From: Chitinophaga pinensis
GTDB lineage: Bacteria; Bacteroidota; Bacteroidia; UKL13-3
NCBI GenBank assembly: GCA_943323675.2
Contig: CALPIR020000050.1
Coordinates: forward strand, 1 to 13,199
Reading direction: 5' to 3'
Length of the DNA stretch: 13,199 nucleotides
Shown: positions 4,263 through 12,303 of the stretch, in pieces
How the letters are laid out: the number at the start of each line of letters is the position of its first letter
Position numbering within the stretch: the first letter of the stretch is position 1
Position numbers and translations under genes: made by a program
Notes under the pieces: model-generated
Told to the model about the DNA's origin: nothing
Databases searched by the model: none
What the model saw: only the letters and a program-made list of their open reading frames with translations

Positions 4263-6449
4263 ATGTCTTCATTACGCTTTAAAGCAATTGAAAGGGTACT
4301 TAACCGTACCAGTGTAAAAGTGAATATTCCATCTACAGTAGTTTCTGATTATTACAACTCGCGTGTATTTAGTGATGCTGCGATGAAAAACTTTTTAGAT
4401 AAAGAAGCTTATGAAGCGGTTTGTAGCGCAATTAAGCATGGCGAGAAAATTGATCGTAAAGTAGCAAATCAAGTAGCATCGGGAATGAAAAACTGGGCCA
4501 TGACCCATGGTGTAACTCATTATACGCATTGGTTTCAACCACTCACAGGTTCAACAGCCGAAAAACATGATGCATTTTTTGAACCAACTGAAGATGGACG
4601 CTCTATAGAAAAATTTGCAGGAAGTGCATTGGTTCAACAAGAACCTGATGCATCAAGTTTTCCTAATGGGGGTTTAAGAAATACATTTGAAGCACGCGGA
4701 TATACTGCTTGGGATCCTTCATCGCCTGCATTTATCATGGAGGGGGAAAATAGTAAAACATTATGTATACCTACCATTTTTGTTTCATACACAGGTGAGG
4801 CATTAGATTATAAAGCGCCATTATTAAAGGCGCTAAATGCGGTAGAAAATGTTGTGGTTGATGTGTGCTCGAGCTATTTTGATAAAAACGTAACAAAGGC
4901 ATTAGCAAGCTTAGGTATAGAACAAGAATATTTTTTGGTTGATGCAGCATTTTATAATGCACGTCCCGATTTAATGTTAACAGGTCGCACATTGCTTGGT
5001 CATTTGCCTGAAAAAGGACAGCAGTTGGAAGACCATTATTTTGGAACTGTTCCCCCACGAATATTAGACTTTATGGTTGAGTTTGAGGTTGAATGTTACA
5101 AGTTAGGAATTCCTTTAAAGACCCGTCATAATGAAGTTGCTCCAGGGCAATTCGAGTGTGCACCAAATTTTGAAGAAGTAAATTTAGCTATTGACCACAA
5201 CCAATTATTAATGGATGTGATGGATAAGGTAGCAGTTAAGCATGGATTAAAGGTGTTGTTACACGAAAAACCATTTGCGGGAGTAAACGGAAGTGGCAAA
5301 CACAACAACTGGAGTTTAATTACAAATACTGGTGTTAACTTATTGGCTCCGGGTAAAACGCCTCATACTAATCTACAGTTTCTAACTTTTTTTATTAATA
5401 CCATTAAGGCGGTACATAACCATGCCGATTTATTGCGCGCAAGTATTGCATCTGCATCAAACGATCATCGTTTGGGAGCCAACGAGGCTCCACCTGCAAT
5501 CATGTCCGTGTTTATCGGAACGCAATTAACTCATGTGTTAGAGGATTTGATTTCACCTAAAGCAAAGGCGGCCCTAAAAACATCAAAAACAACAATTGAT
5601 ATTCAAAAGATTCCTGAAATTTTATTAGATAACACAGATAGAAACAGAACATCTCCTTTCGCCTTCACCGGAAATAAATTTGAGTTTCGTGCCGTAGGTT
5701 CTTCTGCAAATTCTGCCAATGCAATGATTGTTTTAAACACCATTATGGCTGAGCAACTAAAAGTATTTAAAGCGGATGTAGATGCTCAAATTAAAAAAGG
5801 GAAAAAGAAGGAAGATGCCATACTAGAGATTCTTAAAGGGTATTACACATCTAGCAAAAAAATTCTTTTTGAAGGGAATGGTTATGGTGATGAATGGGTT
5901 AAAGAAGCTAAAAAACGTGGATTGAGCAACATCAAAACAACTCCTGAAGCATTGAATGCATACATTGCTCCAGCATCAAAAAAGTTGTTTGCAGATAATA
6001 ATGTTTTTGATGTGCGCGAATTAGATGCTCGTTACGATATCATGCAAGAAAGCTACGTAAAGAAAATTGATATTGAGGCAAAAGTTATGGCTCAATTAGC
6101 CACTTCACACGTTATTCCAGCAGCCGTTGAGTATCAAACAAAACTAGCGGCTTGTATTTCTAGCCTCAAATCAGCAGGGGTTACAAAATCGCTTTATAGT
6201 GCGCAGTTTGAAATGGTTCAAACCATTTCAAAGCATATTAATACCATTCATGAGTATACAAAAAAGTTGGTTCTAGAAACAGAAAAGGCTCATCACATTG
6301 AGGATACCCACAAACGCGCTTTAGCATTTTGTCATAAAGTAAAACCGTTGTTTGATGTAATAAGAAATGCAAGTGATGCTTTAGAATTTATGATTGAAGA
6401 TGATTTGTGGAAGTTGCCCAAATACAGAGAGTTACTGTTTATTAAGTAG
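4263..6449 (+). CDS. glnN: Glutamine synthetase type III
   Basis: A 728-residue protein, the length typical of the large dodecameric type III glutamine synthetases first known from Bacteroides. It makes glutamine from glutamate, ammonia and ATP in the cytoplasm. Family blocks are present in order: FQPLTGSTAEKHD near 91-103, QEPDASSFPNGGLRNTFEAR near 126-145, GIEQEYFLVD at 218-227, HNEVAPGQFECAPNFEE near 289-305 (metal and glutamate site), and HEKPFAGVNGSGKHNNWS at 334-351. The C-terminal third is the long helical extension specific to this type. I chose ATG 4263 (MSSLRFKAIERVLNR), the family's usual start, over the in-frame TTG at 4221. No adenylylation-type tail is expected in this class. 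I did not find a full TTG/TAnnTTTG promoter upstream; TAATTTTC at 4209-4216 is a 7-of-8 -7 candidate. Confidence 0.96.
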   Translation: MSSLRFKAIERVLNRTSVKVNIPSTVVSDYYNSRVFSDAAMKNFLDKEAYEAVCSAIKHGEKIDRKVANQVASGMKNWAMTHGVTHYTHWFQPLTGSTAEKHDAFFEPTEDGRSIEKFAGSALVQQEPDASSFPNGGLRNTFEARGYTAWDPSSPAFIMEGENSKTLCIPTIFVSYTGEALDYKAPLLKALNAVENVVVDVCSSYFDKNVTKALASLGIEQEYFLVDAAFYNARPDLMLTGRTLLGHLPEKGQQLEDHYFGTVPPRILDFMVEFEVECYKLGIPLKTRHNEVAPGQFECAPNFEEVNLAIDHNQLLMDVMDKVAVKHGLKVLLHEKPFAGVNGSGKHNNWSLITNTGVNLLAPGKTPHTNLQFLTFFINTIKAVHNHADLLRASIASASNDHRLGANEAPPAIMSVFIGTQLTHVLEDLISPKAKAALKTSKTTIDIQKIPEILLDNTDRNRTSPFAFTGNKFEFRAVGSSANSANAMIVLNTIMAEQLKVFKADVDAQIKKGKKKEDAILEILKGYYTSSKKILFEGNGYGDEWVKEAKKRGLSNIKTTPEALNAYIAPASKKLFADNNVFDVRELDARYDIMQESYVKKIDIEAKVMAQLATSHVIPAAVEYQTKLAACISSLKSAGVTKSLYSAQFEMVQTISKHINTIHEYTKKLVLETEKAHHIEDTHKRALAFCHKVKPLFDVIRNASDALEFMIEDDLWKLPKYRELLFIK

Positions 6450-6481
6450 GGTAATCTGCAGGCATTTTTAAGTACCATCTA

Positions 6482-6559
6482 AAATACGCTTGATATTTTA
6501 AATATTTTGTGTTTATATTAGCTTAAACATTTTATACTAAATAAGTAGCAAGCGTATTT
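6482..6559. repeat. 11-bp inverted repeat bracketing the promoter region of the first PorE-like gene
   Basis: AAATACGCTTG (6482-6492) and CAAGCGTATTT (6549-6559) are perfect inverted copies 56 bp apart. A second smaller pair, TGTTTA/TAAACA, lies inside (6510-6529). No U-run follows, so it does not look like the glnN terminator. Two identical half-sites flanking a promoter suggest a looping regulator, or a long-range RNA stem at the glnN 3' end. Confidence 0.5.
6490..6521 (+). promoter_or_regulatory. Weak promoter candidate for the first PorE-like gene
   Basis: TATATTAG (6514-6521) matches TAnnTTTG at five of its six fixed bases. A TTG at 6490-6492 lies 21 bp upstream, inside the left arm of the 11-bp inverted repeat. 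The long spacer and one mismatch make this tentative. It would give a leader of roughly 50 bases. Confidence 0.3.
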
Positions 6560-6577
6560 AAAACCGACATTTATACA

Positions 6578-8626
6578 ATGAAAAAAAGCAATATTATTTT
6601 CTCTTTTCTTGCCATAATACTTACCTCAATAGTGCTCTCGTGTGGAGCTAAAAAAGGCTCAATGCAAGCTGCTCGTGAGGCTTTAGCGAAAAAGGAATTT
6701 GCAGTAGCTGGAGAAAACTACAAAGCGGTATATAGCAAGACTAAAAACAAGGACGAGAAGAACGAATCATGCTTTCAAACGGCTGAATGTTACTATATGG
6801 CCAATGACATGAAAAATGCCGAAGGTTGGTATAAAAAAACGGTTAAGGCTGATCCTAAAAATGTAGATGCCCAAATGAAACTTGCTGAGAGTATTAAGTC
6901 TCAAGGCCGTTTTTCTGAAGCAATTATTGAATATAATAATTACAAAAAGCTTGCTCCTGCTGATACTAAAATTGACAGTAAAATTCGTGGTTGTGAATTA
7001 GCTTTGAAGTGGAAGAACGAAAAAACCCGTTATAAGGTAGAGAACGTTAAGGCGATTAACAGTAAATGGAGTGATTTTGCGCCTATGTTTTACAAAAAAG
7101 ACCTACTTTTTTTTACTAGCGATAGAGAGAAAGGTGCAAGCAATAAAGCATATGGTTGGACCGCAAACTTTTTTACAGATGTATATAAAGTGGTATACAA
7201 AGTAGATAAGAAAAACCCAAACAATATTAAATATGAAATGCCTGCTTTGGTTGACAAGGAGAATGTAAACTCTCCTTACAATGACGGTACTGTAGCTTTT
7301 GACAACAAAGGTGGAACGATGTACTTCACACAATGCAATGGTAAAGATGGAAAAGGGAAGTTCTGCCGTATTTGGTCAGCAACACTCTCGGGGCAAGATT
7401 GGACAGAAGTGAAGCCACTGGAATTTTCTTCGGATTCATTTAATAGTGGGCACCCGTCTTTAACAAAAGATAATCAAATCATGTATTTTTCTTCTGATAT
7501 GCCAGGTGGCGAGGGAGGAAAAGACATTTGGTATGTAACATATAGTAAACGTAGCAAAACTTGGGGTGATCCGATTAACCTTGGTCCAACAGTTAATACA
7601 GATAAAGATGAAGTTTATCCATTTATTCATGAAGATGGAACATTATATTTCTCTTCAAATGGACATACAGGTATTGGAGCTATGGATATTTTTTACACCA
7701 CAGGCTCAACAACAGATTGGGGAACACCCGTAAATATGAAATCTCCTATAAATTCTGGAGGGGATGATTTTTCTATAATATTATCAAAAGATAAAGAAAG
7801 TGGTTATTTAGCAAGTAACCGTGAAGGCACAAAAGGCCAAGATGATATCTGGCGTTTTTACATGGATCCATTAGTATTTACATTAAGTGGTGTTGCACGT
7901 GACATAAAAACAAAGCAAATACTTGCAAATACTTTTATTACATTAACTACAAGTGTTGACACCGGAAAAATTGTTGTTAAAACAGATGCTGCGGGTTCAT
8001 ATAAAATAAATTTGAAGCCTAAAACAGATGTTGAGTTGTTTGGCTCACATGAAGATTATTATGATAGTAAGATTGCATTTCAAACTACAAAAGGTTTAGA
8101 TGTTTCAACTGATTTGATTCAAGACCTAGATTTAAATCCGTTTGATTATGAAAATGCAATTAAAGTTGAAGGTATTTATTATGATTTGGATAAGGCCAAT
8201 ATTCGTCCTGATGCAGGAAGAATTTTAGACTCATTGGTAATTACCCTCAATCGCTACCCTAAAGTGCGTATCGAACTAGCCTCTCATACTGATTGTCGTG
8301 CAGATTCAGCTTACAACGAAAATCTATCACAAAGACGTGCAGATTCAGCAGTTTCATACATTATTCGTCAAGGTATAGACTCGGCTCGTTTAGTAGCTAA
8401 AGGATATGGTGAAAGTAAATTGGTTAACGATTGTGCTTGCGAAGGTAACTACGTAAAACGCCAATGTACTGAAGAAGAGCATCAGATGAACCGTAGAACA
8501 ACGGTTAAATTATTAGGCAACGACTACCGACCTAAACCTAAAGAAGTACCTGTTGATCCAAAAGCAAAGCCTAACACAACAAAACCGGGTACAAAACCAG
8601 GAACAACCCCTACACCAAGAAGGTAA
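6578..8626 (+). CDS. PorE-like OmpA-family lipoprotein (TPR, PD40 propeller, CRD, OmpA)
   Basis: A 682-residue envelope protein. The signal peptide ends in a lipobox, V-L-S-C22, predicting a lipoprotein. Helical TPR-type repeats run about 30-145. Five PD40/WD40-like blades follow: DFAPMFYKKDLLFFTSD near 166-182, VAFDNKGGTMYFTQCN near 239-254, then similar (Y/L)FSS/LAS...DIW motifs near 290-320, 345-375 and 396-428. A carboxypeptidase-regulatory-like beta domain spans about 434-520. The OmpA/Pal peptidoglycan-binding domain (about 528-648) has YYDLDKANIRPDA, ASHTDCRAD and NLSQRRADSAV, with cysteines 619, 621 and 630 likely in disulfides. A Pro/Thr/Lys-rich tail (651-682) ends it. This order is that of PorE (PG1058), a type IX secretion component that ties the outer membrane complex to peptidoglycan. 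Many Bacteroidota carry several such paralogues, so a direct T9SS role is inferred. A paralogue follows downstream. Confidence 0.9.
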   Translation: MKKSNIIFSFLAIILTSIVLSCGAKKGSMQAAREALAKKEFAVAGENYKAVYSKTKNKDEKNESCFQTAECYYMANDMKNAEGWYKKTVKADPKNVDAQMKLAESIKSQGRFSEAIIEYNNYKKLAPADTKIDSKIRGCELALKWKNEKTRYKVENVKAINSKWSDFAPMFYKKDLLFFTSDREKGASNKAYGWTANFFTDVYKVVYKVDKKNPNNIKYEMPALVDKENVNSPYNDGTVAFDNKGGTMYFTQCNGKDGKGKFCRIWSATLSGQDWTEVKPLEFSSDSFNSGHPSLTKDNQIMYFSSDMPGGEGGKDIWYVTYSKRSKTWGDPINLGPTVNTDKDEVYPFIHEDGTLYFSSNGHTGIGAMDIFYTTGSTTDWGTPVNMKSPINSGGDDFSIILSKDKESGYLASNREGTKGQDDIWRFYMDPLVFTLSGVARDIKTKQILANTFITLTTSVDTGKIVVKTDAAGSYKINLKPKTDVELFGSHEDYYDSKIAFQTTKGLDVSTDLIQDLDLNPFDYENAIKVEGIYYDLDKANIRPDAGRILDSLVITLNRYPKVRIELASHTDCRADSAYNENLSQRRADSAVSYIIRQGIDSARLVAKGYGESKLVNDCACEGNYVKRQCTEEEHQMNRRTTVKLLGNDYRPKPKEVPVDPKAKPNTTKPGTKPGTTPTPRR

Positions 8627-8645
8627 CATCAAAAATAATATACCT

Positions 8646-8680
8646 AAAAAGCCCACGGAGAAATTCGTGGGCTTTTTTTT
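8646..8680 (+). terminator. Rho-independent terminator of the first PorE-like gene
   Basis: AGCCCACG (8650-8657) pairs with CGTGGGCT (8666-8673) around an 8-base loop. It is preceded by an A-run and followed by eight T, and begins 20 bases after the stop codon. Confidence 0.92.
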
Positions 8681-8832
8681 AAATTGGCTTTTTTAAAAAT
8701 ACTTTAAATAATTGTTGTTTTTATATTAATTAATTATAAATTGTATAATCAAATAAGGTGATTAAATATAAAAGTTTACCACTTGAAGGGATGCAATAAC
8801 AAACAAATTATACCTCAATTACACTACATCTT
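8681..8832 (+). other. Gene-free spacer between two terminators; possible small RNA
   Basis: About 150 bp of AT-rich DNA lie between two strong terminators with the same orientation and contain no credible gene. The longest notable frame is a 21-codon TTG-initiated one (8783-8848) that runs into the second hairpin and has no ribosome binding site. TATAAT at 8744-8749 and TTGTTG at 8712-8717 are present but at the wrong spacing for a clean promoter. A short transcript ending at 8868 would explain the second terminator (inference). Confidence 0.3.
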
Positions 8833-8868
8833 AAGGACGACTCCGTAAACGAGTCGTCCTTTTTTTTT
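8833..8868 (+). terminator. Second, separate Rho-independent terminator
   Basis: AAGGACGACTC (8833-8843) and GAGTCGTCCTT (8851-8861) form a perfect 11-bp stem around CGTAAAC, with a run of nine T at 8860-8868. The T-run is only on the + strand side. It lies 153 bp past the terminator of the first PorE-like gene and 60 bp before the next start codon, with no gene between. Confidence 0.92.
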
Positions 8869-8913
8869 ATAATAATAGCAAGAAGTTTACGTTACATTTT
8901 ACATGTTTTCTAT

Positions 8914-8921
8914 TAGCTTTG
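8914..8921 (+). promoter_or_regulatory. -7 element of the second PorE-like gene, probably leaderless
   Basis: TAGCTTTG matches TAnnTTTG fully and ends 7 bases before the ATG at 8929. In this promoter type transcription starts a few bases past the box, so the mRNA would have a leader of 0-4 bases. No TTG at the right -33 distance is visible. Confidence 0.5.
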
Positions 8922-8928
8922 AAAGTAT

Positions 8929-10866
8929 ATGCGTGTATCCATACTTTTATTTTTGTCTTGTTTTTTTATAAATGCTTTCGCACAAACAACTGCTGTAACT
9001 CCTATAGACATTGAGATACAAAAAGCAGATGTGCTATTCATTTGTAAAAAATATAATTCGGCAGCAACCTTTTATAAAAAAATTTACACAAAAGTTAAAG
9101 ACGAAGAACAACAAGCAACCATAAATTTTAAAATAGCAGAGAGTTATAGACTGAGCAATAATTTTAAGCAAGCTTTTGAGTGGTATGAGAAATTAATAAA
9201 TACCAAATATCCTGACCCCAAAATTTTATACTCGTATGGCTTGTTGTTAAAAAATTATGAGCGTTATGGTGATGCTGCAAGGCAATTTAGCGACTACTTA
9301 TTCGAAATCCCTAATGATGTTGCGGCAAAAAGAGAAGTAGAGGCCTGTAAGATTTCTGGCGATTGGAAACTAAATCCATTAAAGTTTTCGGTAGAGAATG
9401 TTAAATCTTTAAATACGGCTTACAGCGACTACGCACCTTTTTTATCTGATGGTAAAATGTTTTGGAGTTCATCAAGAACGGAAGCTACAGGTAATATTAT
9501 TTTTGAATGGACTGGACAAAAGTGCGCAGACATTTTTCAAAGTAATATCAATGAAAATTCATTTGGTACAATTTCTAAACCAAGCGGATTAATTAATAGC
9601 AATTTTAACGAGGGCGTAGCTTGGGTTGATAGCACAAATACAACCATGTATTTTACCCAATGCAATGGCTCAGATGGTAAAGGAATGAATTGCAAAATAT
9701 ATGTAAGCTATAAGCAAAATAACCAGTGGAGTATAGCACAAGTGTTGCCTTTTTGTAGTGATAGTTTTAGTGTTGGTCATCCCGCATTTACTGCAGATAT
9801 GAAACGTTTGTATTTTGCAAGTAACATGCCCGGAAGTTTAGGCGAAAAAGATATTTATTACATTAACCATAACCCTTTAACCGGCAAATGGGGCGTTCCT
9901 GTAAATTTAGGGTCTAATGTTAACACCACGGAAGACGATATGTTTCCCGCTGTTCATCCCGATGGAAAAATATATTTTGCAAGTAAAGGGCACTTTGGTA
10001 TGGGTGGTTTAGATTTATTTTATAGCATAGATTCTGTTGGTGGCTTTACAAAGGCCATTAATTTAAAGAGTCCTATAAATAGTGGAGCAGACGATTTTGG
10101 AATTACTTTTTCGGGTCATCAAACTGAATCACAAAAACCATTCGCATATTTTACAAGTAACCGTGAAGGAGGACTAGGTGATGATGATATATATAGCTTA
10201 AGTGTTAAGCCATTTATTTTTCTAGTAAAAGGCAGGGTTATTAATAGGGAAGACGAAACGCCAATCTCTAATGCAGACGTATTTGCTTTGATGGCTAATA
10301 TGCCCTTAAAAATCATTAAAACAGATGCGAAAGGCAACTTTGTAAGTGAGTTAGCATTAAATCAAAATATAGAGTTAAGCGCTGCCAAAGAAAAGTTTTT
10401 CAAAAGTGTTTCGCTTGCTGTATCATCTCAAAATATTAAAGCAGATACGACCATTGAATTGACTTTGTATTTAAATCCAATACCTGATCAAGCTGTTGAG
10501 TTTACCTTACAAGGTATTTATTACGATTTGGATAAGGCTGATATTAGACCCGAAGCTGCTCGCGTGTTAGATTCGATGGTATTAATCTTGAAAAATAACC
10601 CCACCATTACCATCGAGCTGGCTTCGCATACAGATAGTAGGGCTGATGAAGGATATAACCTTAAACTTAGTCAGAGGCGGGCACAAAGTTGCGTTGATTA
10701 TTTACTTAAAAAGGGAATTGCTAAACCACGTTTAACTGCTGTGGGTTATGGAGAAAGTAAATTAATTAATGATTGTGCAGATGGAGTTGAGTGTAATGAA
10801 GACCAACATCAAGAGAACAGAAGAACAACTTTTAGGGTATTAAGCACCGATTACAAAGGACGATAA
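8929..10866 (+). CDS. PorE-like OmpA-family exported protein (paralogue of the upstream gene)
   Basis: A 645-residue paralogue of the upstream lipoprotein with the same domain order. The signal peptide MRVSILLFLSCFFINAFA fits signal peptidase I cleavage before Q19. A cysteine at 11 sits in the hydrophobic core, too early for a normal lipobox, so unlike its neighbour this is probably not lipidated. TPR-type helices run about 25-145. Five PD40 blades lie near 166-203, 228-256, 282-312, 336-366 and 387-423, with YFTQCNGSDGKG and YFASNMPG typical. A carboxypeptidase-regulatory-like domain spans about 430-516. The OmpA domain (about 524-638) carries YYDLDKADIRPEA, ASHTDSRAD and LSQRRAQSCV, with C616 and C622 in place of the neighbour's three cysteines. 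It lacks the Pro/Thr tail. It probably binds peptidoglycan in the periplasm. Start: the ATG gives a complete signal peptide. The gene ends 3 bp from the convergent hydrolase gene. Confidence 0.9.
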   Translation: MRVSILLFLSCFFINAFAQTTAVTPIDIEIQKADVLFICKKYNSAATFYKKIYTKVKDEEQQATINFKIAESYRLSNNFKQAFEWYEKLINTKYPDPKILYSYGLLLKNYERYGDAARQFSDYLFEIPNDVAAKREVEACKISGDWKLNPLKFSVENVKSLNTAYSDYAPFLSDGKMFWSSSRTEATGNIIFEWTGQKCADIFQSNINENSFGTISKPSGLINSNFNEGVAWVDSTNTTMYFTQCNGSDGKGMNCKIYVSYKQNNQWSIAQVLPFCSDSFSVGHPAFTADMKRLYFASNMPGSLGEKDIYYINHNPLTGKWGVPVNLGSNVNTTEDDMFPAVHPDGKIYFASKGHFGMGGLDLFYSIDSVGGFTKAINLKSPINSGADDFGITFSGHQTESQKPFAYFTSNREGGLGDDDIYSLSVKPFIFLVKGRVINREDETPISNADVFALMANMPLKIIKTDAKGNFVSELALNQNIELSAAKEKFFKSVSLAVSSQNIKADTTIELTLYLNPIPDQAVEFTLQGIYYDLDKADIRPEAARVLDSMVLILKNNPTITIELASHTDSRADEGYNLKLSQRRAQSCVDYLLKKGIAKPRLTAVGYGESKLINDCADGVECNEDQHQENRRTTFRVLSTDYKGR

Positions 10867-10869
10867 TAC

Positions 10870-12201
10870 TTAATTGTATTGCTTTTTAACCCAAGTAGCA
10901 ATTTCATCTACAACATATTCTGGAACATTGTTGGGTTTATTATATTCAGTTGGTTTTGATATACCCTCGCCTTCCATAAGTAGATGGTTTAATTTAGGGT
11001 ACGAGATAAAAGTTGAACAACAGCTTTTTTGCATGGCTTTGTTCCATAACTCAAATTCACTCATGGGCACTTGGTAATCTCTTTCTCCCTGAATAAATAA
11101 AGCAGGTTTTTTATGCAAAACAGCATGTAATTTTTCTGGTCCGTTGTCCATCATATCTTTTACATAAGCCATGGTTAAACCCGGTATCATTGAGTCTTTA
11201 TTGATTTGGGTTGATGGTATATTTAGTTTCATGTATTCAGCTTTTTTAATCATTACATCATAGGCTAGTTTTGATGCACTGTCAGGCAAAAACTGTTTTA
11301 AATACTCAAACTGATAAGCCATTAAATCAACAACATTGCTATAATTACCAGCCAAACTAATTACACCTTTAATCTTTGGGCACGCCTTTGCAAAATAAGG
11401 TAACATAAATCCGCCTTGGCTGTGGCCAGCAATAAATATTTGTTTTGGGTTGATTCGTTTATCTTCTGAAAAATAAGCCACAATGTTTTTTAAGTCTTCA
11501 ACATATTCTTCATACAATAAAAATTCATTTAGGTTTTTAATGCCTTTTAAATTCGTAGGGTTAGCTGTTCTTTTGTCGTATCTATATACTGCAATCCCTT
11601 TTGCTGCAAGTGCCCAAGCAATATCCTTGTATGGTTTATTAGGGCCTAATGTGCCATCTTTATCAGTGCCTCCACTGCCACCAACAATAATTACCAATGG
11701 TGCATTTTGTTGAGTTTTGGGTAAACTTAATACCCCCTCGCTAAAAATATTTTTTGTGGGCACTGCTAATTTAATTTCAACAAAACTTAAGGTGTTAATG
11801 TAATCGGGAGGGGTGTACTTTAGCTTGGTATTTAAAAAATACATCCCAGATATTTCGCCTTTATTATTTATAGTGAGTTTGAATAGAAAACTCTTTTTAA
11901 CGAAATCAATTTTAGTCTCCGTAATTTTAAACGAATCTTTTTCCGTTATGACGGTTTCGTTAATGTATTGTAATGAATCATAGTTTTCAATTAGACTATT
12001 CCAGGTTGCTTCAAGTTGGTTTGCATCCATGTAACGCTTCATGGTTGCATCCTGGAGGGTATAAATTTTATCAAACTGTTGTGTTTTAAAATTGGCAAGT
12101 ACGCTTTGGGTAATATCTGCAGCGTTATTTTGTGCAAAGGTTGGAGCGATAGTTAATCCTAAAATAAATATGTACAAACCAATTATTCTCAATAAATTCA
12201 T
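10870..12201 (-). CDS. Exported alpha/beta hydrolase with N-terminal DUF3887-like domain
   Basis: A 443-residue protein. The signal peptide ends APTFA before Q24. Residues ~26-130 form a small alpha+beta domain that looks like DUF3887 (ANFKTQQFDKIYTLQDATMKRYM then the W67 and Y79 regions). An alpha/beta hydrolase of the dienelactone-hydrolase/prolyl-oligopeptidase-like type follows (about 140-443). The nucleophile is S261 in GHSQGG, the acid D375 (QGERDYQVP) and the base H406 (LNHLLMEG). VGGSGGTDKDG near 173-183 supplies the oxyanion region. All three catalytic residues are present. Substrate is unknown; a secreted esterase or peptidase acting in the periplasm or outside is the likely role. 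It is convergent with the PorE-like gene (3 bp gap, no terminator between them) and divergent from the GldN-like gene. Confidence 0.88.
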   Translation of the reverse strand: MNLLRIIGLYIFILGLTIAPTFAQNNAADITQSVLANFKTQQFDKIYTLQDATMKRYMDANQLEATWNSLIENYDSLQYINETVITEKDSFKITETKIDFVKKSFLFKLTINNKGEISGMYFLNTKLKYTPPDYINTLSFVEIKLAVPTKNIFSEGVLSLPKTQQNAPLVIIVGGSGGTDKDGTLGPNKPYKDIAWALAAKGIAVYRYDKRTANPTNLKGIKNLNEFLLYEEYVEDLKNIVAYFSEDKRINPKQIFIAGHSQGGFMLPYFAKACPKIKGVISLAGNYSNVVDLMAYQFEYLKQFLPDSASKLAYDVMIKKAEYMKLNIPSTQINKDSMIPGLTMAYVKDMMDNGPEKLHAVLHKKPALFIQGERDYQVPMSEFELWNKAMQKSCCSTFISYPKLNHLLMEGEGISKPTEYNKPNNVPEYVVDEIATWVKKQYN

Positions 12202-12292
12202 GCTGCAAGATGTTGAATTTTGTCAACTAATCAACTTAAAATTAATGCTCATAATACGTGTTTAGTTCATTATTTATGTTAATTTGTTTAAC

Positions 12293-12300
12293 TAATTTTG
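12293..12300 (+). promoter_or_regulatory. -7 element close to the GldN-like gene start
   Basis: TAATTTTG matches TAnnTTTG fully but ends only 3 bases before the ATG at 12304, so the mRNA would start at or just inside that codon. A weaker box, TTAATTTG (12279-12286), would leave a leader of about 10 bases. Neither has a clear TTG at -33. A short dyad GTTAA/TTAAC (12278-12292) overlaps both. Confidence 0.35.
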
Positions 12301-12303
12301 TTT

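Noticed and set aside
8783..8848. 21-codon peptide between the two terminators
   Set aside because: TTG start, no ribosome binding site, and it ends inside the terminator stem; no evidence of coding.
8929..8961. Lipoprotein signal (cysteine 11) in the second PorE-like protein
   Set aside because: The cysteine comes after only about eight hydrophobic residues and the hydrophobic stretch continues past it to a good AFA-Q cleavage site.
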